Origin: an uncultured Oscillospiraceae bacterium
GTDB taxonomy: Bacteria; Bacillota; Clostridia; UBA1381
NCBI GenBank assembly: GCA_946531785.1
Contig: CAMNAT010000153.1
Location: 1 to 5,930 of the forward strand
Length of the DNA stretch: 5,930 nucleotides
Direction: 5' to 3'
The translations under genes were made by a program, and so were the position numbers. The notes under the pieces are model-generated. The model was given only the letters and a program-made list of their open reading frames with translations, did no database searches and was not told the DNA's origin. Below, piece after piece: positions 1 through 5,930 of this stretch; position 1 is the stretch's first letter; each line of letters opens with the position of its first letter.

Positions 1-335
1 GCCTTCAAATTAACTGTCTCGTCAGTCTCGTTGTTATACTCGCGTCTCTCGCTGTGACCCATGATGACATACTCTACTCCGAGATCCTTGAGCATCTCTG
101 CCGATACCTCGCCTGTATATGCGCCTTTCTCCTCGAAGTGGAGGTTCTCAGCGCCTATCTTTACATGTGTTCCCTTTGCAGCCTCAACTGCCGGAGCAAG
201 GCACACATACGGTGTGCAGCAAACCACCTCACAAGTTGAGCCCTTTGTCGCCTCTACGACCTCTTTAACATAGTCATAGGTCTCCGACGGGAGCTTGTTC
301 ATTTTCCAGTTACCTGCGATTATATACTTTCCCAT
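1..335 (-). CDS. tpiA: Triosephosphate isomerase, N-terminal part (cut by window edge)
   Basis: This cytoplasmic glycolytic enzyme interconverts dihydroxyacetone phosphate and glyceraldehyde 3-phosphate. Only the first 111 codons are inside the window. The start reads MGKYIIAGNWKMN, the family hallmark, with the substrate-binding Asn9 and Lys11. Further on are NLHFEEKGAYTGE (about residues 64-76) and GHSERR (93-98), whose His94 is the catalytic electrophile. The catalytic glutamate, the flexible loop and the C-terminal phosphate-binding region lie beyond the left edge, so integrity of the whole gene cannot be judged. The ATG at 335 is preceded by AAGGAG (343-348) with a 7-nt spacer. It begins 14 nt after the pgk stop codon, so the two genes are almost certainly co-transcribed from the promoter in front of pgk. 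Identification is secure from the motifs; nothing unusual is seen in the visible part. Confidence 0.96.
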   Translation of the reverse strand, partial: MGKYIIAGNWKMNKLPSETYDYVKEVVEATKGSTCEVVCCTPYVCLAPAVEAAKGTHVKIGAENLHFEEKGAYTGEVSAEMLKDLGVEYVIMGHSERREYNNETDETVNLK

Positions 336-349
336 TGTTTTTCTCCTTC

Positions 350-1537
350 TTATTCCGCATCAGTAAGTGCTACTATTCCCGGGAGATCTTTACCCTCGAG
401 GAATTCCATAGATGCGCCGCCGCCTGTTGATATGTGGGTCATCTTATCTGCAAGACCTGCCTGATTTACAGCCGCAACGCTGTCGCCGCCGCCGATAACG
501 GTTGTAGCGTCAAGCTCTGCCAAGAGCGCCGCGATCTCGTTTGTGCCCTTTGCAAAGTTCGGCATCTCGAACACGCCCATAGGTCCGTTCCATACAACTG
601 TCTTTGCATCCTTCAATACGCCCTTGAACAGCTCAATCGACTTAGGACCGATATCAAGACCCATCCAGCCGTCGGGGATGTTGCCCTCTACTACCTTTGA
701 CGGAGCGTCGTTATCGAACTTCTCTGTGATAACTGTGTCTATCGGAAGCACGATCTTATCGCCAGCTTCGTCAAGCATCTTCTTTGCATAGTCAATATAA
801 TCCGGCTCTAAGAGCGATGTGCCTGTTGTCTTGCCCTGTGCGGCAAAGAATGTGTATGCCATACCGCCGCCGATTATGAGCTTATCTACCTTCTTTAAGA
901 GATTCTCGATTACCGATATCTTCGATGATACCTTTGAGCCGCCGAGGATAGCTACAAGCGGTCTTACCGGTGAGTTCACGGCATTGCCGAGGAACTGTAT
1001 CTCCTTCTCGATGAGGTAGCCTGCAAGCGCGGGCTGTACATACTTTGTGACGCCGACATTTGAGCAGTGCGCTCTGTGCGCTGTTCCGAACGCGTCATTT
1101 ACGAAGATATCAGCAAGGGAAGCGAGCTCCTCTGAGAACGCGTCAACATTCTTTGTCTCCTCAGCTCTGTAGCGTGTGTTCTGGAGAAGAACAACATCGC
1201 CGTCAGCCATCTCAGCAACTGCCTTCTTTGCGTTATCGCCTACTACGTTATCGTCAGCAGCGAATACTACAGCCTTGCCGAGCTTCTCTGAAAGTGCCTT
1301 TGCGACCGGCGCGAGTGAAAGCTCCGGTACCGGGTTGCCCTTGGGCTTGCCCATGTGCGAGCAAAGGATGACCTTTGCGCCGTTGTCAACGAGATACTTG
1401 ATAGTCGGCATTGCGCCCACTATTCTTGTATCGTCTGTGATCTCCTGCTTGTCATTGAGCGGTACATTAAAATCGCATCTTACAAGGACTCTCTTGCCCT
1501 TTACATCTGCCTTTTCAACATTCAATTTGTTAAGCAT
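350..1537 (-). CDS. pgk: Phosphoglycerate kinase
   Basis: This cytoplasmic enzyme transfers the acyl phosphate of 1,3-bisphosphoglycerate to ADP, giving ATP and 3-phosphoglycerate. The product is 395 aa, normal for bacterial PGK. The family signature VLVRCDFNVP is at residues 17-26, with substrate ligands Asp22 and Asn24. Other landmarks are Arg38, SHMGKPKG (60-67), LLQNTR (117-122), GTAHRAH (151-157, Arg155), GGSKVSSK (199-206), WNGPMGVFE (316-324) and the nucleotide loop GGGDS (349-353), then TGGGASMEFLEG near the C terminus. In SHMGKPKG a lysine (Lys64) takes the place of the usual arginine; I believe this occurs in other clostridial PGKs. I chose the ATG at 1537 because AAGGAG (1546-1551) sits 8 nt upstream. 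An in-frame ATG 12 codons earlier has no ribosome binding site and adds a tail foreign to the family. It is first in a pgk-tpiA unit with its own promoter; no gap gene stands directly upstream. Confidence 0.98.
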   Translation of the reverse strand: MLNKLNVEKADVKGKRVLVRCDFNVPLNDKQEITDDTRIVGAMPTIKYLVDNGAKVILCSHMGKPKGNPVPELSLAPVAKALSEKLGKAVVFAADDNVVGDNAKKAVAEMADGDVVLLQNTRYRAEETKNVDAFSEELASLADIFVNDAFGTAHRAHCSNVGVTKYVQPALAGYLIEKEIQFLGNAVNSPVRPLVAILGGSKVSSKISVIENLLKKVDKLIIGGGMAYTFFAAQGKTTGTSLLEPDYIDYAKKMLDEAGDKIVLPIDTVITEKFDNDAPSKVVEGNIPDGWMGLDIGPKSIELFKGVLKDAKTVVWNGPMGVFEMPNFAKGTNEIAALLAELDATTVIGGGDSVAAVNQAGLADKMTHISTGGGASMEFLEGKDLPGIVALTDAE

Positions 1538-1545
1538 AATATATT

Positions 1546-1551
1546 CTCCTT
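1546..1551 (-). promoter_or_regulatory. Ribosome binding site that fixes the pgk start
   Basis: AAGGAG on the minus strand, 8 nt before the ATG at 1535-1537. It decides against the in-frame ATG at 1571-1573, which is preceded only by AT-rich sequence and would lie about 9 nt from the predicted transcription start. Confidence 0.85.
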
Positions 1552-1588
1552 TTTTATTACCGCCATGCGGCATATTTACTTATTTTAT

Positions 1589-1617
1589 ATTTTACACCAA
1601 AACTATTCTTTTTTCAA
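1589..1617 (-). promoter_or_regulatory. Sigma-A-type promoter for pgk-tpiA
   Basis: On the minus strand the -35 box TTGAAA (1612-1617) is followed by a 17-nt spacer and the -10 box TAAAAT (1589-1594). This is one mismatch from TTGACA and one from TATAAT, at optimal spacing. Transcription would start near 1582, giving a leader of about 45 nt that ends in the pgk ribosome binding site. The sequence upstream of the -35 box is strongly AT-rich and could act as an UP element. This is the only gap longer than a few bases between complete genes here, which supports a new transcription start. It is a consensus match only; no experiment backs it. Confidence 0.7.
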
Positions 1618-1623
1618 GTATTT

Positions 1624-1650
1624 GATAAAATTTATTGCAAAAATTTTATC
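1624..1650. repeat. 10-bp perfect inverted repeat at the MATE stop / upstream of the pgk promoter
   Basis: The arms are gataaaattt (1624-1633) and aaattttatc (1641-1650), with a 7-nt loop. The right arm overlaps the TGA stop of the MATE gene (1649-1651). Each arm carries a single G:C pair and neither strand has a T-run after the hairpin, so it is at best a weak terminator. Its centre (about 1637) lies some 55 nt upstream of the predicted pgk transcription start, a position suited to an operator or an AT-rich UP element. The symmetry is visible directly; any function is inference, and chance is possible in AT-rich DNA. Confidence 0.5.
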
Positions 1651-3040
1651 AATCTGCGCCCTCGGGTATCTTTGAGATTATGTTCTTGTATATCCGCTTA
1701 TAGTAGATGAGCGCGGTGGAAAGCGACGCGATCTCCGCGATAACGAACGACCACCATACAAGGCTCACATCTCTTGTCGGGTATGCTATGATGGCGAGGA
1801 TGATCGCCGCCGGCAGCAGCACGATGAGCTGACGGATGAGCGAGATCACCATTGAATATATACCGTGCGCCAGTGCCTGGAACACCGACGAAAGAATTAT
1901 CGCCGGACCCGCCATGATGAAGTGGATGCAGATTATACGGAGCGCCGGAACGCCTATCGCGAGCATTTCATCCGACGCATTGAAGAAGCCGAGCAGCTTT
2001 TCCGGGAAAAGCTCTATTATGATAAGTCCTATTATCATTATCGCAGTCGCGTAGATGATGCTGTACTTTATCGTTTTGAGCATCCTCTTTCTGTTCTGTG
2101 CGCCGTAGTTATACGCGACTATCGGCACCATGCCGTTATTGAGACCGAAGATCGGCATGAAGATCATGGAGTTCAGCTTGAAGTAAACTCCGAACACCGC
2201 AACGGCGGTGGATGAGAAGTAGATAAGTATCTTGTTGAAGCCGAACACCATCACCGAGCCTATTGCCTGCATTATCATTGACGGGATGCCGACGGAAAGG
2301 ATCTGCCGTATGACCATACGGTCGGGACGGAAGCCCTTCAGTCTTATGTTTATCTCATGGTTCAGCTTGACATTGAAGATCGCCGCTACAGTCGCCGCCA
2401 CGACCTGACCCAGCACCGTAGCGAGAGCCGCGCCGCGCACGCCCATTGCCGGACAGCCGAAGAGTCCAAAGATCATGATCGGGTCAAAGACGAGGTTTAT
2501 CACCGCGCCGATCATCTGCGTGGTCATGCTCAGCTTTGTGCGTCCGGTGGATATGAGCATCCTCTCAAAGATGACCTGCGCGTACACGCCGAACGACAGC
2601 ACTATCGCCGTCTGCAGATACGCCACGCCATGCTCTATTATCTCGGGATCATTTGTCTGTATCTCATAGAACGGACGGACGAGGAATATTCCTATGAACA
2701 GGAATATCAGATACGCTATCGCCACTAAAAACAGCGCATTCACCGTTGACTTGTCCGCCAGCTTCTGATCCTTCTGCCCCAGCGCACGCGACAAGAGCGC
2801 GTTAAGACCCACGCCCACGCCCACAGATGTCGCGAACAGCAGCGTCTGCATCGGGAACGCCATCGAAACCGCCGTCAGCGCGTTCTCGCCTATCTGCGCG
2901 ACAAAGACGCTGTCGACTATGTTATATAAAGCCTGCACAAGCATCGACGCCACCATAGGCAGCGACATCGAGATCAGCAGCTTGTTTACGGGCATAACGC
3001 CCATTTTATTTTCTGCCGGCTTTGTATTTTCTGTTGCCAA
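1649..3040 (-). CDS. MATE-family multidrug/cation antiporter
   Basis: This is a polytopic inner-membrane exporter of the multi-antimicrobial extrusion (MATE) superfamily. Such proteins expel drugs or metabolites in exchange for Na+ or H+; the substrate here cannot be told from sequence. The 463-aa product has the usual family length and about twelve hydrophobic segments in two homologous halves. The first half opens with NKLLISMSLPMVASMLVQAL (19-38), then YNIVDSVFVAQIG (39-51) and NLVFDPIMIFG (182-192). The second begins near residue 245 and contains FGLNNGMVPIVAYNYGAQN (298-316) and FQALAHG (387-393). It resembles the DinF/NorM-like MATE proteins common in Clostridia. The start is a TTG at 3038-3040, chosen because AGGAGGT (3048-3054) lies 7 nt upstream; the first in-frame ATG, at codon 13, has no such site. 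It starts 1 nt after the RNase H stop codon, so translation is probably coupled. It is the last gene before the pgk promoter. Confidence 0.93.
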   Translation of the reverse strand: MATENTKPAENKMGVMPVNKLLISMSLPMVASMLVQALYNIVDSVFVAQIGENALTAVSMAFPMQTLLFATSVGVGVGLNALLSRALGQKDQKLADKSTVNALFLVAIAYLIFLFIGIFLVRPFYEIQTNDPEIIEHGVAYLQTAIVLSFGVYAQVIFERMLISTGRTKLSMTTQMIGAVINLVFDPIMIFGLFGCPAMGVRGAALATVLGQVVAATVAAIFNVKLNHEINIRLKGFRPDRMVIRQILSVGIPSMIMQAIGSVMVFGFNKILIYFSSTAVAVFGVYFKLNSMIFMPIFGLNNGMVPIVAYNYGAQNRKRMLKTIKYSIIYATAIMIIGLIIIELFPEKLLGFFNASDEMLAIGVPALRIICIHFIMAGPAIILSSVFQALAHGIYSMVISLIRQLIVLLPAAIILAIIAYPTRDVSLVWWSFVIAEIASLSTALIYYKRIYKNIISKIPEGAD

Positions 3041-3041
3041 A

Positions 3042-3641
3042 TCATTTACCTCCTAATCCTAACGCCTCTTTTGCCAGGGCGTCAGCCATATCGTTATATT
3101 TATCGCCCGAATGTCCCTTCACCTTGATGAAGCTGACATCCACATGCTCCTTTGCCCAGTTGTAAAATTCCTTATATGCGATCGTGCCGGACTTGTTTGT
3201 TTTCCATTCGCCGGTGCACCATTTTTCTATTCCGGCATAGTCGTAGAAGAGATCAAGCTCCGCCACATCATGCTCAATGCACCAGAGCATAGCCGCCTTT
3301 GAGCCCTCTATCTCGCCCGCTACATTTCGCATCTCTGCAAGTGAGCTGTCGTCAAAGGCTTCGTTCTCCTTATACTCCTGCCCGTTATACATTATTATCA
3401 TCCCGTAGGAATACCGCTTTGTCTTTACATCAAAGCTGCCGTCAACATAGGCGGTCGCCGCTTCTTTGCGCGTCTGATGCTGCACCCCGCCGCCGGACAT
3501 GAATGCCTCGGCATCAGCGCGGGTCTCAAAGCCCTTGTACTCCGCGCCCTTAAATCCCGTCACCTGACGGCGGCACTCGTCCCATGCCGTATATATCCCC
3601 GGTATGCGCCCATTGCGCACCGCGTAAAATTTCTTTGCCAT
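3042..3641 (-). CDS. rnhA: Ribonuclease HI with N-terminal RNA:DNA hybrid-binding domain
   Basis: This cytoplasmic endonuclease cuts the RNA strand of RNA:DNA hybrids, such as R-loops and primer remnants. The 199-aa product has two parts. Residues 1-48 match the hybrid-binding (viroplasmin-like, PF01693) domain: FYAVRNGRIPGIYTAWDEC, then VTGFKGAEYKGFETRADAEAF. A short linker leads to the RNase H fold from about residue 61. The metal-binding DEDD set can be placed by motif: Asp67 (YVDGSF), Glu110 (NVAGEIEG), Asp134 (FYDYAGIE) and Asp187 (NDMADALA). His177 in KGHSGD matches the conserved loop histidine. All key residues are present, so the enzyme is probably active. The ATG lies 1 nt after the DeoR-family gene's stop and has only a weak GGTG (3646-3649), suggesting translation by reinitiation. 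The two-domain layout is typical of Firmicutes. The symbol is given by family; the strain's own naming may differ. Confidence 0.95.
   Translation of the reverse strand: MAKKFYAVRNGRIPGIYTAWDECRRQVTGFKGAEYKGFETRADAEAFMSGGGVQHQTRKEAATAYVDGSFDVKTKRYSYGMIIMYNGQEYKENEAFDDSSLAEMRNVAGEIEGSKAAMLWCIEHDVAELDLFYDYAGIEKWCTGEWKTNKSGTIAYKEFYNWAKEHVDVSFIKVKGHSGDKYNDMADALAKEALGLGGK
3048..3054 (-). promoter_or_regulatory. Ribosome binding site that selects a TTG start for the MATE gene
   Basis: AGGAGGT, a near-perfect Shine-Dalgarno, is embedded in the last codons of the RNase H gene (encoding its final Gly-Gly). It stands 7 nt before the TTG at 3038-3040. An ATG at 3043-3045 overlaps the RNase H stop as ATGA. 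It is only 2 nt from the site and out of frame with the transporter, and its reading frame closes after a few codons. Confidence 0.8.
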
Positions 3642-3642
3642 A

Positions 3643-4413
3643 TCACACCGTAATTATCTCTATATCCGAATTCTGCAGCGCGTCATGCCAGCTCTTTTCG
3701 AGCCGCACATCCGTTATGAAGGTGTCGATGCTCTCTATCGGCGCGATCACCGGTATCCCCTTGCGGCCGAGCTTGTTATGGTCGCACAGGAATATGACAG
3801 AATCGGATACCTCCATCATTGCGCGCTTTACATATGCCTCCTGCTCGTTCTCATCGGTAAGACCGCGGGAGAGCGTTACGCCCTTGCAGGAGAAGAAGAA
3901 TTTGTTTGCCGCGAAATTCTCGCGGATCATCCGCTCTGTAAACCGCCCGACATACGACATGTTTCGCTTTGACAGCACGCCGCCGGTCGAGATCAGCTTT
4001 ATATTCTCGCACTCGGACAGCTCAGCGATGACGCTTGACGCATTCGTGATAACGGTCAGCCCGTACTTGTCCTTTATATTCCGCGCAAGATAGAGCGCGG
4101 AGGTGCTTGCGTCGAGGAAGATCGTGTCGCCGTTATTTATGAGCTGCGCCGCCCTCGCGCCGATGCTGTGCTTCGCCTCGGCGTTCACAACGTCGCGCTC
4201 CTTATAGGTCAGCTCCGCGCCGGAGCCGGACGAAAGCGTCGCGCCGCCGTAGGTGCGGACAAGTATGCCCTTCTTTTCAAGCTTTAAAAGGTCAGCGCGG
4301 ATGGTCTCCGGAGTCACATCGAACATCTGCGCAAGCTCAGTAACGAGCACGCTTTTGTTCTCCAGTAAAAGCTCCTCTATCCTCGCGCGCCGCTCAGTCG
4401 CAAGAGTGTTCAT
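3643..4413 (-). CDS. DeoR/GlpR-family transcriptional regulator
   Basis: This is a DNA-binding regulator, usually a repressor whose effector is a phosphorylated sugar. The 256-aa length is standard. Residues 1-60 form the DeoR winged helix-turn-helix: ERRARIEELLLENKSVLVT, then ELAQMFDVTPETIRADLLKL, closing with the typical GILVRTYGGA (49-58). An alanine (Ala40) replaces the second Arg of the usual TIRRDL recognition helix. The rest is the sugar-phosphate-isomerase-like sensor domain, with FLDASTS (99-105), TNASSV (123-128), STGG (142-145), SCKGV (175-179) and CDHNKLGRKG (210-219). The effector-site motifs look intact, so a phosphosugar ligand is likely by family, but its identity is unknown. 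The start ATG overlaps the hisA stop as ATGA, with AAGGA just upstream. No sugar transport or catabolic gene adjoins it; the nearest carbohydrate genes are pgk-tpiA, beyond the MATE gene. Targets could be its own operon, pgk, or distant genes. Confidence 0.93.
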   Translation of the reverse strand: MNTLATERRARIEELLLENKSVLVTELAQMFDVTPETIRADLLKLEKKGILVRTYGGATLSSGSGAELTYKERDVVNAEAKHSIGARAAQLINNGDTIFLDASTSALYLARNIKDKYGLTVITNASSVIAELSECENIKLISTGGVLSKRNMSYVGRFTERMIRENFAANKFFFSCKGVTLSRGLTDENEQEAYVKRAMMEVSDSVIFLCDHNKLGRKGIPVIAPIESIDTFITDVRLEKSWHDALQNSDIEIITV

Positions 4414-5129
4414 ATATCCTTACCTGCCTTGATCGCTTCCTTTAAGTCTATGCTGCCGGTATAGAGCGCCTTGCCGGTAATAACGCCCTCAACGCCGCAG
4501 GGTACGAGCGCCTTTATATGCTCTATATTTCCCACGCCGCCGGAGGCGATAACATCCATACCCACATTTTCAGCCATCTCGCGCATTGCCGAAAGATTCG
4601 GACCCGCAAGAGTCCCGTCTGTTGCAATATCTGTATATACTATCGTGCGGACCCCGATGCTCTCCATCTTCTTTGCGAACTCGACAGCTCCAAAGTCGGA
4701 GGTCTTTTCCCAGCCCTCGACCGCGACCATGCCGTCCTTTGCGTCGATGCCGATAACGATCCTCTCGGCGTACTTATCCACTGCACGCTTTACGAAATCC
4801 GCATCCGACACAGCCTTTGTGCCGATTATAACGCGGTCGATGCCGCAGGCGAGCTTTGCCTCGATATCCGCCATAGTGCGGATGCCGCCGCCGGTCTGCA
4901 CCGGGACATTCACGCTTTCGCAGATCTTCTTTATCACATCCGCGTTCACGCCGTGACCCTTCAAGGCTCCGTCAAGATCGACGACATGTATATACTCGCC
5001 GCCCTGTGCCTCCCATTTTTTCGCCATCTCCGCCGGATCGCTGCCGTATACGGTCATATCGTCAAATCTGCCCTTATAGAGCCTTACGCACCGACCGTCC
5101 TTTATATCTATCGCCGGATATATCCTCAT
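4410..5129 (-). CDS. hisA: ProFAR isomerase (histidine biosynthesis)
   Basis: HisA, 1-(5-phosphoribosyl)-5-[(5-phosphoribosylamino)methylideneamino]imidazole-4-carboxamide isomerase, performs the Amadori rearrangement of ProFAR to PRFAR, the fourth step of histidine synthesis, in the cytoplasm. The 239-aa product is a full-length (beta/alpha)8 barrel. The N terminus MRIYPAIDIKDGRCVRLYKG carries catalytic Asp8. Asp129 (IGIDAKDG) matches the second catalytic aspartate, and Thr166 in YTDIATDGT the conserved threonine. The two phosphate loops are TGGGIRT (79-85) and ASGGVG (195-200). VEGWEKTS (137-144) is typical of true HisA rather than the dual-function PriA. The ATG overlaps the hisG stop by 4 nt (ATGA), with GGAGG (5140-5144) 10 nt upstream. 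The end in turn overlaps the DeoR-family gene. The related HisF is not in the window. Confidence 0.97.
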   Translation of the reverse strand: MRIYPAIDIKDGRCVRLYKGRFDDMTVYGSDPAEMAKKWEAQGGEYIHVVDLDGALKGHGVNADVIKKICESVNVPVQTGGGIRTMADIEAKLACGIDRVIIGTKAVSDADFVKRAVDKYAERIVIGIDAKDGMVAVEGWEKTSDFGAVEFAKKMESIGVRTIVYTDIATDGTLAGPNLSAMREMAENVGMDVIASGGVGNIEHIKALVPCGVEGVITGKALYTGSIDLKEAIKAGKDI

Positions 5130-5776
5130 TGGTCTTTATCCTCCGTCTTTTCAATAAACGCGTTCACCATCTCCATTATGCGCTCGCGCTCCATCTTCAT
5201 GCTGACCTTGTTCACAACGAACCTTGCGCTCAGCGGACAGATGACCTCCAGCACCTCCAGCCCGTTCTCGCGCAGCGTTGAGCCGGTCTCGACAATATCT
5301 ACGATAACATCCGAAAGCCCCACGAGCGGACCCAGCTCCACTGAGCCGTTGAGCTTTATGAGCTCTATTGTCTGCCCCTTAGTTTCCTGGAAGTATCTGC
5401 GCGCGATATTCGGGTACTTTGACGCTACTTTCAGATCGGTTATCTCGCCGAGTCTGCCTTTAAGCTCCGGTCTGCCGCACACGCACATATTGCACGCGCC
5501 GAATTCGAGATCGACCATCTCATACAGATTCCTGCTCTCCTCCAAAAGCGTATCCTTGCCGACGATGCCGATATCCGCCGCGCCGTACTCAACATAGGTC
5601 GGGACATCTGTCGCCTTGACTAAGATAAACTTCATCTTATGCTCCTCATCGGTGAAGATGAGCTTTCTTGTAGATTTATCCTTCATCTCCGAGCAGTCCA
5701 TACCGATCGAAGTGAATATATCCATTGCAAGCTCCGCAAGTCTGCCCTTTGCGAGAGCCACCGTTAAATATCTCAT
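5126..5776 (-). CDS. hisG: ATP phosphoribosyltransferase, short form (histidine biosynthesis)
   Basis: HisG joins ATP and PRPP to form phosphoribosyl-ATP, the first committed step of histidine synthesis. The 216-aa product starts LTVALAKGRL (4-13) and has the core ATDVPTYVEYGAADIGIVGK (55-74). The PRPP-binding stretch DVIVDIVETGSTLRENGLEV (156-175) includes the phosphate loop ETGST. It ends soon after the catalytic domain and lacks the C-terminal ACT-like regulatory domain of the roughly 300-aa long form. Short-form HisG is known to need the histidyl-tRNA-synthetase-like subunit HisZ for activity and histidine feedback; no HisZ can be recognised in this window. The ATG at 5774-5776 follows AAGGGAG (5784-5790) with a 7-nt spacer. 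It lies 14 nt after the preceding gene's stop. It overlaps hisA by 4 nt, so both are one transcript. Confidence 0.97.
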   Translation of the reverse strand: MRYLTVALAKGRLAELAMDIFTSIGMDCSEMKDKSTRKLIFTDEEHKMKFILVKATDVPTYVEYGAADIGIVGKDTLLEESRNLYEMVDLEFGACNMCVCGRPELKGRLGEITDLKVASKYPNIARRYFQETKGQTIELIKLNGSVELGPLVGLSDVIVDIVETGSTLRENGLEVLEVICPLSARFVVNKVSMKMERERIMEMVNAFIEKTEDKDQ

Positions 5777-5790
5777 ATCCTATCTCCCTT

Positions 5791-5930
5791 TTACAGCATT
5801 CTGAAGCCCTGCTCCCACGGCTTCTGTGGTATCTCGTCCTCAATGCCCATGAACTGGTTCAGCGTTGTGTCTATTTCCGTATCGCGTTCCTTGTCGTATA
5901 CGGTGAGCCTGCCGTCGGGATATACGCGCA
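5791..5930 (-). CDS. Unidentified protein, C-terminal 45 residues (cut by window edge)
   Basis: An open frame runs from the right edge to a TAA at 5791-5793. The visible residues begin RVYPDGRLTVYDKERDTEID and end EIPQKPWEQGFRML. I do not recognise the family. The segment is hydrophilic, acidic in the middle, with no membrane segment; it starts with what looks like a beta-hairpin (Val-Tyr-Pro-Asp-Gly, then Leu-Thr-Val-Tyr). That this is a real gene is supported by the 14-nt junction to hisG with a clean ribosome binding site, codon use like its neighbours, and the shared strand. HisZ often precedes short hisG and would be the positional guess, but this tail shows no motif that confirms it. 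It probably belongs to the same transcript as hisG. Confidence 0.6.
   Translation of the reverse strand, partial: RVYPDGRLTVYDKERDTEIDTTLNQFMGIEDEIPQKPWEQGFRML

Noticed and set aside
1538..1573. N-terminal extension of pgk from an ATG at 1571-1573
   Set aside because: The extra 12 residues do not belong to the PGK family and lack a ribosome binding site. They overlap the Shine-Dalgarno of the real start.
1176..1625. A 149-codon plus-strand open frame over the start of pgk
   Set aside because: It is antisense to pgk and runs through its promoter region. No ribosome binding site or recognisable domain; the C-terminal hydrophobic look comes from the AT-rich gap.
1538..1648. Riboswitch, T-box or catabolite-response element before pgk
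   Set aside because: The leader after the predicted start is only about 45 nt, too short for a riboswitch. I see no cre-like or Rex-like palindrome.
1624..1650. Intrinsic terminator after the MATE gene
   Set aside because: The hairpin stem is almost all A:T and no T-run follows on either strand, so I kept it only as an inverted repeat.
4518..5597. A 359-codon open frame on the plus strand
   Set aside because: It lies wholly antisense to hisA and hisG, two securely identified enzymes. Its translation is low-complexity in character, rich in His, Arg, Ser and Cys, with no family motif. It is a by-product of codon bias.
1..5930. Novel defence, mobile or secondary-metabolite system
   Set aside because: Every substantial gene but the fragment at the right edge falls in a well-known family. 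No terminal repeats, integrase, transposase, toxin-antitoxin pair or spacer array is visible.

Overview
The window reads as compact, ordinary bacterial chromosome. All eight genes found lie on the minus strand. By the evidence of short-form HisG, AGGAG-type ribosome binding sites, a pgk-tpiA pair and an RNase HI with an N-terminal hybrid-binding domain, the host is most likely a low-to-moderate GC Firmicute of class Clostridia. A gut-type Oscillospirales/Ruminococcaceae organism would fit, but that finer placement is impression rather than proof. I see no mobile element, CRISPR array, tRNA, rRNA or phage signature, and no convincing new system.

Reading in the direction of transcription (from the right edge to the left): first comes the C-terminal 45 codons of an unidentified protein (5791-5930). 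It is followed by hisG (short ATP phosphoribosyltransferase, 5126-5776), hisA (4410-5129), a DeoR-family transcriptional regulator (3643-4413), a two-domain RNase HI (3042-3641) and a MATE-family efflux transporter (1649-3040). Their junctions are 14 nt, a 4-nt ATGA overlap, a second 4-nt ATGA overlap, 1 nt and 1 nt. This run is therefore probably one polycistronic, translationally coupled unit that mixes histidine biosynthesis with unrelated functions.

A 111-nt AT-rich gap (1538-1648) then separates the MATE gene from pgk. It holds a 10-bp perfect inverted repeat that overlaps the MATE stop codon, followed by a good sigma-A-type promoter (TTGAAA, 17 nt, TAAAAT) and a strong Shine-Dalgarno. 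This promoter probably starts a separate glycolytic transcript: pgk (350-1537) and, 14 nt further on, tpiA (1-335, cut by the window edge). The two enzymes act in lower glycolysis: triosephosphate isomerase supplies glyceraldehyde 3-phosphate, and phosphoglycerate kinase makes ATP from 1,3-bisphosphoglycerate.

The points most worth a second look are the DeoR regulator embedded in the his-rnh-MATE run, the TTG start of the MATE gene, the palindrome next to the pgk promoter, and the unidentified gene at the right edge.
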